A DNA stretch of 5,875 nucleotides from DASTQL01 sp035761805 (GCA_035761805.1 DASTQL010000043.1:1-5875), one strand, 5' to 3'; shown: positions 1-5,096, counted from the stretch's first letter. Notes: generated from the sequence alone by a model not told the origin. Program-made: numbers and translations.

Positions 1-58
1 GCACCTGGGGCAGCTCGAGGATCCGGGCGTGCTGAGGGCGGGACTGGCTCGACGACAC
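1..58 (-). CDS. Possible N-terminus of an unidentified protein, cut by the left window edge
   Basis: A leftward reading frame can start at a GTG at 58 and stays open to the window edge, giving 19 codons that read MSSSQSRPQHARILELPQV. A purine-rich GAGAGG (minus strand) lies about 6 bases upstream and could serve as a ribosome binding site. Nearly every codon ends in G or C, as in the real genes of this window. The opposite strand is also open here, but its codons look less gene-like, with several CGA, GGA and GAT. The fragment is too short to assign a family, and no function is offered. It could also be chance coding in GC-rich DNA. Confidence 0.4.
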   Translation of the reverse strand, partial: MSSSQSRPQHARILELPQV

Positions 59-114
59 GAGCGACCTCTCGACGGACGGCAGTGGCGGGCTTCGGCCGGC
101 ATGCGACTCTGGGC

Positions 115-134
115 GCCGCGCAACCTGGCGCGGC
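115..134. repeat. GC-only hairpin in the gap left of the HhH-GPD gene
   Basis: GCCGCGC at 115-121 and GCGCGGC at 128-134 form a perfect 7-bp inverted repeat around a 6-base spacer. It lies 75 bases beyond the stop codon of the leftward HhH-GPD gene and 57 bases before the possible leftward start at 58. It may be a terminator for the usp/HhH unit or an operator for the next gene. No T-run follows on either strand, so a classical intrinsic terminator is not supported. The rest of 59-208 shows no convincing gene; a slightly AT-richer patch around 135-153 might hold a promoter, but no clear pair of boxes is visible. Confidence 0.35.
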
Positions 135-208
135 AACACAGCATTCTGACACGCTCGGGCCCTCCGATGTCGCCCCGGCCCGCCCGCCGTCGCCGTACCT
201 GTCGGTAG

Positions 209-793
209 TCAGCCCTTCGCCGCGCGCTTGGCCTCCTGCTTGTACGCCCGGACCTCCGCGAGAGACGCGGCGTCCGTGACGTCGGCCACCGACCGGCGCG
301 AGCCCTCCTCGCCGTACGGGCCGGCGGCCTCCCGCCAGCCGGCCGGCCGGACACCCAGCTGCTTGCCCAGGAGGGCGAGGAAGATCGTGGCCTTCTGCTC
401 GCCGAAACCGGGCAGGGCGCGCAGCCTCCGGAGCAGTTCCGCCCCGTCGGTGGCCTCGGTCCAGAGCCGCTCGGCGTCGCCCCCGTACCGGTCGACGACG
501 TGCGCAGCCAGGGCCTGGATTCGGCCGGCCATCGCACCGGGGAAGCGGTGCACCGCCGGGGGGCCGGTCAGCAGGGCCACGAAGCCCTCCGGGGCGGCCT
601 CCGCGACGGCCGCCGGGTCGAGGCGGTCCACCCCCATCCGGTCGGCGATCAGGCGTGGCCCGGCGAAGGCCCGCTCCATGGGGAACTGCTGGTCCAGGAG
701 CATGCCCACGAGCAGCGCGAAGGGGTCACGTGAGAGCAGCTCGTCTGCCGACTGGTCCTGGGCCAAGGTGAGCTGCGCGGACTGGTCGGCCAC
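209..793 (-). CDS. HhH-GPD-type base excision repair-like protein (194 aa)
   Basis: The protein resembles the small actinobacterial HhH-GPD family, related to DNA glycosylases such as Nth, MutY and AlkA. The helix-hairpin-helix signature LPGFGEQKA sits at residues 127-135, and an N-terminal helical stretch with DPFALLVGMLLDQQFPMERA at 23-42 matches the start of the HhH-GPD fold. The conserved-looking tail GWREAAGPYG (152-161) follows. There are no cysteines, so no C-terminal iron-sulfur cluster of the Nth/MutY type. The usual catalytic Asp about 18 residues after the hairpin Lys is not present (GVRPAGWRE there), and that Lys is itself shifted by one place. It may therefore bind damaged DNA without classical glycosylase chemistry, or use another residue. 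The GTG start at 793 lies 2 bases after the usp stop, and a GAGGA inside the end of usp serves as ribosome binding site, so the two are probably translationally coupled. The family call is firm; the activity is not. Confidence 0.88.
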   Translation of the reverse strand: MADQSAQLTLAQDQSADELLSRDPFALLVGMLLDQQFPMERAFAGPRLIADRMGVDRLDPAAVAEAAPEGFVALLTGPPAVHRFPGAMAGRIQALAAHVVDRYGGDAERLWTEATDGAELLRRLRALPGFGEQKATIFLALLGKQLGVRPAGWREAAGPYGEEGSRRSVADVTDAASLAEVRAYKQEAKRAAKG

Positions 794-795
794 GC

Positions 796-1206
796 TCAGT
801 CGTCCTCGCCGGCCTTGACCGCGAGCACCGGGCAGGGGGCGTCGAGGAGGATCCGCTGCGCGTTGCTCCCGAGGATCAGCTTGCCGACGGGCGAGCGGCG
901 CCGCAGCCCGATGACGATGAACTCGGCCGAGGTCTCCTCGGCGACGGCGATGAGGTCGTCGGCGACGTCCTTGCCCCGGACGAGCTGGCGGATCTCGGAC
1001 TCGACCTCCGCATCGGCGAGCTGCTTCCGCACCTGGTCCAGCTCGTGCTCGGAGCGGATGGCGTCCTCGTCATCGAAGTCCCTGCCTCCGCGGGAGGAGT
1101 TGATGACGATGAGACGAGCCCGGCGCAGGCGCGCCTCCTCGGCGGCCCGGCGGAGCGCGGCACGGCCTTCGGCCTTGGGGACGTACCCGACGACGATGGT
1201 GGTCAC
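796..1206 (-). CDS. Universal stress protein, UspA family (136 aa)
   Basis: This is a single-domain Usp protein, the usual family length, likely a cytosolic nucleotide-binding dimer involved in stress adaptation. It opens with the typical first beta strand TTIVVGYVP (2-10). A second strand, RLIVINSS, lies at 31-38, and EFIVIGLRRRSPVGKLILGS at 95-114 is the nucleotide-binding region. The C-terminus CPVLAVKAG (125-133) is the usual last strand. The classical motif G-x2-G-x9-G-S/T is only partly kept: G100, G113 and S114 are present, but Arg stands at 103 where the second Gly is expected. The frame is open far upstream to 1803, but the protein homology begins at GTG 1206, which has a strong GAGGAG ribosome binding site 8 bases before it, so this start is chosen. 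It sits 88 bases downstream of the whiB-like gene and 2 bases before the HhH-GPD gene. Confidence 0.93.
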   Translation of the reverse strand: MTTIVVGYVPKAEGRAALRRAAEEARLRRARLIVINSSRGGRDFDDEDAIRSEHELDQVRKQLADAEVESEIRQLVRGKDVADDLIAVAEETSAEFIVIGLRRRSPVGKLILGSNAQRILLDAPCPVLAVKAGEDD

Positions 1207-1214
1207 GTATCCAG

Positions 1215-1220
1215 CTCCTC
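1215..1220 (-). promoter_or_regulatory. Ribosome binding site that fixes the usp start
   Basis: GAGGAG on the minus strand ends 8 bases before GTG 1206. It selects this start over the much longer open frame that continues upstream through the whiB-like gene in another frame. Confidence 0.75.
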
Positions 1221-1243
1221 TCGCACGGCCCTGTGCGTGCCGA

Positions 1244-1249
1244 ACGCTA
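1244..1249 (-). promoter_or_regulatory. Candidate -10 box for usp
   Basis: TAGCGT on the minus strand, 37 bases before the usp start, fits the actinobacterial TANNNT -10 pattern. I see no convincing TTGAC-like -35 at 16-19 bases upstream. If real, usp and the HhH-GPD gene would have their own promoter in addition to read-through from the whiB-like gene. Confidence 0.25.
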
Positions 1250-1260
1250 CCCCAGCGAGG

Positions 1261-1275
1261 TCGGCTCGAGGCCGA
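1261..1275. repeat. Small hairpin downstream of the whiB-like gene
   Basis: TCGGC (1261-1265) and GCCGA (1271-1275) can pair around a 5-base loop, 19 bases after the whiB-like stop codon. There is no T-run. It could weaken read-through into usp, but a 5-bp stem is common by chance in DNA this GC-rich. Confidence 0.25.
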
Positions 1276-1294
1276 AGGCGCCGCCTCCCGTCGA

Positions 1295-1552
1295 TCAGGC
1301 CGCGCCGCGGCCGGCCCGGCGCGCCGCCGCGCGCTCCGCCTCGGTCGACCCGCCCCAGACCCCGTAGACCTCGGGGAACGAGGCGGCGTGGGCCAGGCAG
1401 TCGTCCCGGACCGGGCAGTCGGCGCACACAGCGACGGCGCCGGCCTCGCGTTCACGCCGTCGGCTCGGTGCCTCGCGGTCCGGGCCGAAGAACAGGTCGG
1501 AGGGCAGGCCGACACAGGCCGCGTCGTCGTGCCAGGCGTGCCTGCGGGCCAT
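1295..1552 (-). CDS. WhiB-family transcriptional regulator (85 aa)
   Basis: WhiB-like proteins are small actinobacterial regulators that hold a redox- or NO-sensitive 4Fe-4S cluster and usually act with the principal sigma factor. All four cluster cysteines are present at residues 13, 43, 46 and 52, with the characteristic spacing C-x29-C-x2-C-x5-C. The family's tryptophan-glycine turn GVWGG follows at 64-68, and a basic tail rich in Arg and Ala (71-85) is the likely DNA-contacting end. There is no AT-hook of the WhiB7 type, and I cannot assign a numbered subclass. The ATG at 1552 is preceded by a near-perfect AAGGAGG ribosome binding site with an 8-base gap. The gene is transcribed away from the patatin-like gene and towards usp. 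Partner and target genes are unknown; the adjacent divergent promoter region is an obvious candidate target by position only. Confidence 0.93.
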   Translation of the reverse strand: MARRHAWHDDAACVGLPSDLFFGPDREAPSRRREREAGAVAVCADCPVRDDCLAHAASFPEVYGVWGGSTEAERAAARRAGRGAA

Positions 1553-1560
1553 GGCGCCCA

Positions 1561-1567
1561 CCTCCTT
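1561..1567 (-). promoter_or_regulatory. Strong ribosome binding site of the whiB-like gene
   Basis: AAGGAGG on the minus strand ends 8 bases before the ATG at 1552. It is the best ribosome binding site in the window and confirms the start. Confidence 0.8.
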
Positions 1568-1586
1568 CCGCTGCGCGTTGCAGCGG
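1568..1586. repeat. Perfect 7-bp inverted repeat touching the whiB-like ribosome binding site
   Basis: CCGCTGC (1568-1574) and GCAGCGG (1580-1586) are perfect complements around a 5-base spacer. The repeat abuts the AAGGAGG of the whiB-like gene directly. As RNA in the whiB leader it would form a stem ending where the ribosome binding site begins. As DNA it could be an operator in the divergent whiB/patatin promoter region. Either role is inference. Confidence 0.45.
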
Positions 1587-1643
1587 CCGTGCGAGAAGAA
1601 CGCTGCACACCGCCCCGGGGTTCCTGGCAGCCGTGCCGTGCGA
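1587..1643 (+). repeat. Repeated CCGTGCGA motif in the whiB/patatin spacer
   Basis: CCGTGCGA occurs at 1587-1594 and again at 1636-1643, with a partial copy CCGTGC at 1631-1636. The same octamer lies on the minus strand upstream of usp at 1221-1228, 14 bases before its start; the copy at 1636 lies 11 bases before the patatin start. The agreement extends to 12 bases, GGCCGTGCGAGA, between 1585-1596 and the complement of 1219-1230. The motif could be a shared regulator site, but G/C-rich repeats of this size also arise by chance. No clear -35/-10 pair is seen in the 102-base spacer; GACGAT at 1642-1647 is a weak -10 candidate for the patatin gene. Confidence 0.3.
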
Positions 1644-1654
1644 CGATCTGCGGC

Positions 1655-2506
1655 GTGCCGGACCGTCCGCCGCAGCAGCGCACCGCCTTCGTGCTGGGCG
1701 GCGGTGGGATGCTGGGGTCGTCCGAGGTCGGGATGCTGAAGGCCCTGGTGGAGCGAGGAATCCGGGCCGACGTCGTGCTTGGGACCAGTGTGGGTGCGAT
1801 CAACGGCGCCTACTACGCCGCCGACCCCGCGCCCGTCGCGGTCTCCGCCCTCGAGCAGCTCTGGAAGGGTGTGGCGACCGAAGGGGTCCTGGCCGGCTCC
1901 ACGCTGCGGCGCGTGACCACGCTGGCCCGCACCCGGACCCACGCCCACGCCCAGGAGCCGTTGCGCGAGATGCTGGAACGCCAGCTCGGCGACGTCAGGA
2001 TCGAGGACTTGGAGATCCCGTTCCAGTGCGTCGCAGCCTCGATCGAGCGTGCCGCCGAACGCTGGTTCGACAGCGGGCCCCTGGTCGAGGCGGTCCTGGC
2101 CAGCAGCGCCGTGCCCGGCATGCTCCCGCCGGTCCAGATCGACGGGGAGCACTTCCTGGACGGGGGGTTGGTCCACTCGATCCCCGTCGGCCGCGCGGTC
2201 GCTCTGGGGGCGACCTGCGTCTACGTGCTCCAGGTCGGCCGAATCGAACGACCGCTCGAGCCGCCGCGGCGGCCGTGGGACGTCGCGGTCGTCGCCTTCG
2301 AGATCGCCCGTCGACACCGCTTCGCGTCCGACATGGCGGCGGTCCCTCCCGGGGTCACCGTCCACGTCCTCCCCACGGGGGACGTCGACCTGCCCCGGCC
2401 GACCGACCTGACCGCCCTGCGGTACAGGGAGACCTCGCGCGTCGTCGAGCGGATCGACCGGGCGTACGTGGCCGCGGCCGCCTACCTCTCCGAACAGGAG
2501 AGCTGA
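1655..2506 (+). CDS. Patatin-like phospholipase family protein (283 aa)
   Basis: Patatin-like enzymes are Ser-Asp dyad lipid acyl hydrolases. The nucleophile elbow GTSVG at 43-47 gives Ser45, and the catalytic Asp is Asp169 in FLDGGLVHSIP (167-177, the DGG motif). The oxyanion-loop glycines are at 15-18 in FVLGGGGML, but the usual Arg/Lys of G-G-x-R/K-G is replaced by Leu20. There is no signal peptide or membrane segment, so the protein is probably cytosolic or peripheral. The start is placed at GTG 1655, 10 residues before the first beta strand. No good ribosome binding site precedes it, so translation may be leaderless or the start slightly different, but later in-frame starts fall inside the glycine loop. 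It is followed after 3 bases by the acyltransferase gene, implying one transcription unit. Likely substrates are phospholipids, lysophospholipids or other acyl esters; the sequence does not say which. Confidence 0.9.
   Translation: MPDRPPQQRTAFVLGGGGMLGSSEVGMLKALVERGIRADVVLGTSVGAINGAYYAADPAPVAVSALEQLWKGVATEGVLAGSTLRRVTTLARTRTHAHAQEPLREMLERQLGDVRIEDLEIPFQCVAASIERAAERWFDSGPLVEAVLASSAVPGMLPPVQIDGEHFLDGGLVHSIPVGRAVALGATCVYVLQVGRIERPLEPPRRPWDVAVVAFEIARRHRFASDMAAVPPGVTVHVLPTGDVDLPRPTDLTALRYRETSRVVERIDRAYVAAAAYLSEQES
2496..2500 (+). promoter_or_regulatory. Ribosome binding site of the acyltransferase inside the end of the patatin gene
   Basis: AGGAG lies in the last codons of the patatin-like gene, 9 bases before GTG 2510. 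It supports that start and suggests translational coupling of the two genes. Confidence 0.65.
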
Positions 2507-2509
2507 CCC

Positions 2510-3547
2510 GTGCTCCCCCCGCGGTGGGTGCGCCGGCTCGTCGTCGGGCCGGTGGTGGTCGTGCTGATCGTGCTGCTCCTCACCTCCGCTCCGCTGTGGC
2601 TGCTGGCGGCGGCCGCCGCGTCCCCCCTGCTCCCGGGGCGCTGGCGCCCGCTGCGCCTCCTGTGGTTCCTGGTCCTCTACGCCGCGCTCGAGCTGGCCTG
2701 CCTCGCCGCGCTGCTCGCGCTCTGGGTCGCGACCGGTTTCGGTGCTGCCATGAAGTCCGACTGGTCGCAGCGCGCCCACTACGCCCTCGTACGGCGGTTC
2801 CTCGCCGCCCTCGACTGGGAGGCGCGCCGCGTCCTCGGCGTCAGGGTGCAGGTGGAGGGGCCGGCCCCGGCGGCCTACCACGAGCGGCCGCTGGTGGTCC
2901 TGGCCCGGCACGCCGGCCCGGGTGACTCGTTCCTCGTCGTCCACGCACTGATGAACCGGTACGACCGGGAGCCGCGGATCGTCCTCAAGGACACCCTCCA
3001 GTGGGATCCGGCCATCGACATCGTGCTGAACCGCCTGCCCAACCGCTTCATCACGCCGGACCCCGGGCGCACGGGCGACCTCGTCGAGGCGCAGATCGGC
3101 GTCCTCGCGCGCGACCTCGACGGCGACGACTCGCTCGTCATCTTCCCCGAGGGCGGCAACTTCACCGCCGAGCGGCGCCAGCGGGCGATCGACCGGCTCC
3201 GCGACCGCGGCCTCGAGCGGATGGCCGTCCGGGCGGAACGGATGATGCACGTGATCGCACCACGCCCCGGTGGCGTCACGGCGGCCCTCACGACCGCCGT
3301 CGACGCGGACGTCGTGCTCGTCGCGCACACCGGCCTCGAGCACCTCGCCTCGGTCGTCGACCTGTGGCGCGGGCTCCCGATGGACGCCGTGGTCCGGATG
3401 CGGTGGTGGCAGGTGCCGGCCGACGAGGTCCCCCGCGACGACGCGGCGATCGTCGAGTGGCTCTACGGCTGGTGGGCGCTCGTCGACCGCTGGATCGCCG
3501 CGAACCGGCCGCCCACCCCCGTACGAGACCGGTCGGGAACCGCCTGA
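2510..3547 (+). CDS. PlsC-type 1-acylglycerol-phosphate acyltransferase-like membrane protein (345 aa)
   Basis: This is a member of the LPLAT/PlsC acyltransferase superfamily, which transfers fatty acyl chains to lysophospholipid or related acceptors. The N-terminus carries two hydrophobic segments (about 10-39 and 48-76) that should anchor it in the membrane. The catalytic H-x4-D motif is RHAGPGD with His134 and Asp139. The acceptor-phosphate motif is IFPEGGNFT at 211-219, a variant of the common FPEGTRS that lacks its Arg-Ser. The C-terminal part (about 290-335) is rich in Trp and not assigned. At 345 residues it is longer than minimal PlsC enzymes because of the N-terminal membrane region and C-terminal extension. 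The GTG start has a good ribosome binding site, and the patatin stop is 3 bases away. Together they suggest a paired deacylase/reacylase for membrane lipids. The exact acceptor is unknown. Confidence 0.9.
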   Translation: MLPPRWVRRLVVGPVVVVLIVLLLTSAPLWLLAAAAASPLLPGRWRPLRLLWFLVLYAALELACLAALLALWVATGFGAAMKSDWSQRAHYALVRRFLAALDWEARRVLGVRVQVEGPAPAAYHERPLVVLARHAGPGDSFLVVHALMNRYDREPRIVLKDTLQWDPAIDIVLNRLPNRFITPDPGRTGDLVEAQIGVLARDLDGDDSLVIFPEGGNFTAERRQRAIDRLRDRGLERMAVRAERMMHVIAPRPGGVTAALTTAVDADVVLVAHTGLEHLASVVDLWRGLPMDAVVRMRWWQVPADEVPRDDAAIVEWLYGWWALVDRWIAANRPPTPVRDRSGTA

Positions 3548-3567
3548 CGGCCGACCCGTTCCGTCAG
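3544..3567. terminator. Possible bidirectional terminator hairpin spanning both convergent stop codons
   Basis: CTGACGG (3544-3550) and CCGTCAG (3561-3567) form a perfect 7-bp inverted repeat with a 10-base loop. Each arm contains the TGA stop of one of the two converging genes (3545-3547 plus, 3566-3564 minus), which are only 16 bases apart. Position and symmetry suit a shared terminator. There is no T-run on either side, which is common for actinomycete hairpins but leaves the function unproven. Confidence 0.5.
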
Positions 3568-5036
3568 TCCGGCCAGGAGTGCACCGGCTCGTTGCTGTGC
3601 ATCAGCTCGATGTAGCGGCGCAGCATCTCGTGCAGGGCCTGTTGCCGGCTCCGCCCGGCGGCCTGCAGCCGGTGCACGGCTTCGACCTGCCACTGCGACC
3701 CGTTGCGGTGGGTGAGGCAGCGCTGCTCGACGATGCCGAGCAGCCTGTCGCGCTCCTGCGCGCTGACCCCCCAGCGCTCGAGGCCGTCGTGGGCCAGCGC
3801 GAGCAGGCGGCGCAGCACCAGCTCGGTGACCGGCACCTCGCCGAGCCCGGGCCAGTAGACGATCGCGTCGATGCCGTCGCGCGCGGCGTTGTGGAAGTTC
3901 TCCGCGGCGGTGCCGAAGGACAGCTGGGACCACAGCGGCCGGTCGGCGTTGGCGAGGGTCGTCACGGCGCCGTAGTAGAACGCGCCGTTGGCCAAGGTGT
4001 CCACGATCGTCGGTCCGGCGGGCAGGACCCGGTTCTCCACCCGGAGGTGCGGGGTGCCCTCCACGACGTCGTAGACCGGGCGGTTCCAGCGCCAGATCGT
4101 GCCGTTGTGCAGCCTCAGCTCGTTGAGGGACGGGGTCCCGCCGGCCTCCAGGACCGCCACCGGGTCCTCGTCGTCGCAGATCGGCAGCAGGGCGGGGAAG
4201 TAGCGCGCGTTCTCCTCGAAGAGGTCCCAGATCGAGGTGATCCAGCGCTCCCCGAACCAGACGCGTGGGCGGACCCCCTGGGCCTTCAGCTCGTCGGACC
4301 GGGTGTCGGTCGCCTGCTCGAACAGCGCGATCCTGGTCTCCCGCCAGAGCTCCCGACCGAAGCAGTACGGGGAGTTGGCACCCAGCGCCACCTGGACCGC
4401 GGCCAGGCACTGGGCGGCGTTCCAGTAGGCGGCGAACTCCTCGGGGCTCACCTGGAGGTGGAACTGCGTGGAGGTGCACGCCGCCTCGGGCAGGATGGTC
4501 TCGGCGAAGATGTCGAGCTTCTCCGGCCCCTCGATGTTCAGGTGCAGGTCCTCGCCCCGGGCCGCGAAGATCTGCTCGTTCATCAGCTCGTAGCGGGGGT
4601 TGGCGGACAGCGCGTTGAGGCCGAGGTGCTCCTCGCCGAGCGTGGGCAGGATCCCCACGATGACCATGTGCGCCCCGATGCTGCGTGCCTTGGCCTCGGC
4701 GTCGTTGAGGCTCTCCCGCAACCCCGCCTCGAACGCCGTCAGCCCCTGCTCGATCAGCCGGACCGGCCGCATGTTGATCTCGAGGTTGAACTGGCCGAGC
4801 TCGGTCTGGAAGACCTCGTCGGCGATGAGGTCGAGCACCTCGGCGTTGCGCATGGCCGGGTCACAGTCCTCGTCGACCAGGTTGAGCTCGATCTCCAGCC
4901 CCACGTGCGGCCGCTCGAAGTCGAACGACGATCGCGACAGCATCTGGGCGAGCACGTCCAGGCACCGGTGCACCTTCGCCCGGTAACGCTGGCGGTCCTC
5001 GCGGGTGAACTCGCGCCTCTCGACCTCCTGGCCCAT
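3564..5036 (-). CDS. GCS2-family glutamate-cysteine ligase-like protein (490 aa)
   Basis: The protein belongs to the GCS2 carboxylate-amine ligase family, which contains plant-type/EgtA glutamate-cysteine ligases and YbdK. These join an amine to the gamma-carboxyl of glutamate using ATP. Family signatures include GLEIELNLVD (46-55) and FNLEINMRP (83-91), both with metal/ATP-type glutamates. CTSTQFHLQV (187-196), GANSPYCFGRELW (219-231) and RVENRVLPAGPT (332-343) follow. It is longer than YbdK (about 370 aa) and has its own N-terminal region (1-40) and a helical C-terminus (about 400-490). No ergothioneine genes (egtB-E) are in the window, so I do not call it egtA. The ATG at 5036 has AGGGGAGG ending 4 bases upstream, slightly close but the only good site. 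The gene converges on the acyltransferase and diverges from dinB. The real amine substrate could be cysteine or something else. Confidence 0.87.
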   Translation of the reverse strand: MGQEVERREFTREDRQRYRAKVHRCLDVLAQMLSRSSFDFERPHVGLEIELNLVDEDCDPAMRNAEVLDLIADEVFQTELGQFNLEINMRPVRLIEQGLTAFEAGLRESLNDAEAKARSIGAHMVIVGILPTLGEEHLGLNALSANPRYELMNEQIFAARGEDLHLNIEGPEKLDIFAETILPEAACTSTQFHLQVSPEEFAAYWNAAQCLAAVQVALGANSPYCFGRELWRETRIALFEQATDTRSDELKAQGVRPRVWFGERWITSIWDLFEENARYFPALLPICDDEDPVAVLEAGGTPSLNELRLHNGTIWRWNRPVYDVVEGTPHLRVENRVLPAGPTIVDTLANGAFYYGAVTTLANADRPLWSQLSFGTAAENFHNAARDGIDAIVYWPGLGEVPVTELVLRRLLALAHDGLERWGVSAQERDRLLGIVEQRCLTHRNGSQWQVEAVHRLQAAGRSRQQALHEMLRRYIELMHSNEPVHSWPD

Positions 5037-5040
5037 GTGG

Positions 5041-5048
5041 CCTCCCCT
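5041..5048 (-). promoter_or_regulatory. Ribosome binding site of the GCS2-family gene
   Basis: AGGGGAGG on the minus strand ends 4 bases before ATG 5036. The spacing is short, but no other purine-rich site fits the start. Confidence 0.6.
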
Positions 5049-5058
5049 GGCGGTGCGG

Positions 5059-5070
5059 ACGGGCGCCCGT
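5059..5070. promoter_or_regulatory. Perfect 12-bp palindrome upstream of the GCS2-family gene
   Basis: ACGGGCGCCCGT reads the same on both strands. It lies 22 bases before the ATG of the ligase gene, in the divergent spacer with dinB. It may be a dimeric regulator site or a leader structure. I do not recognise the matching regulator. TTGTCA follows directly on the plus strand at 5071-5076 and could be a -35 for dinB, though no well-spaced -10 follows. Confidence 0.35.
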
Positions 5071-5087
5071 TTGTCAGCGCAAGACGC

Positions 5088-5096
5088 ACGCTAGCG
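5088..5096. promoter_or_regulatory. Candidate -10 box with an overlapping CGCTAGCG palindrome
   Basis: On the minus strand TAGCGT (5093-5088) fits the TANNNT -10 pattern for the ligase gene, about 51 bases before its start. The perfect palindrome CGCTAGCG (5089-5096) overlaps it, and on the plus strand it offers TAGCGC, 15 bases after TTGTCA at 5071, as a poor candidate for dinB. No good -35 is seen for the ligase gene. No typical actinobacterial LexA box (TCGAAC...GTTCGA) is visible in this spacer. Confidence 0.25.

Noticed and set aside
2..208. A plus-strand frame open from the window edge to a TAG at 206-208, tail to tail with the HhH-GPD gene
   Set aside because: The translation is Arg-rich without motifs and its codon use is less gene-like than the leftward reading at 1-58. 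It cannot be excluded as a gene end but is not supported.
1219..1596. 12-base inverted repeat (1219-1230 and 1585-1596) flanking the whiB-like gene as possible ends of a mobile element
   Set aside because: There is no transposase and no target-site duplication, and the gene is a normal chromosomal regulator. The repeat is kept only as a possible regulatory motif.
1613..1620. CCCCGGGG palindrome in the whiB/patatin spacer
   Set aside because: An 8-base G/C palindrome is too likely by chance at this composition and has no clear position relative to a promoter box.
815..1654. A long upstream extension of the patatin frame on the plus strand, opposite usp and the whiB-like gene
   Set aside because: It is antisense to two well-supported genes, has no recognisable domain, and patatin homology begins only after 1655. 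GC-rich DNA keeps such frames open.
1207..1803. An upstream extension of the usp frame to give a protein of over 300 residues
   Set aside because: The extra part overlaps the whiB-like gene in another frame and is rich in Arg, Pro and Ser without motifs. The strong ribosome binding site at 1215-1220 marks the real start.
1045..2925. A 626-residue plus-strand frame across usp, whiB, patatin and acyltransferase
   Set aside because: Its translation is dominated by Arg, Pro and Gly, typical of a shadow frame in GC-rich DNA, and it crosses several real genes.
1553..3343. A very long leftward frame continuing upstream from the whiB-like gene across the patatin and acyltransferase genes
   Set aside because: It is the antisense shadow of two genes with intact catalytic motifs. 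The whiB-like ATG with AAGGAGG defines the real protein.
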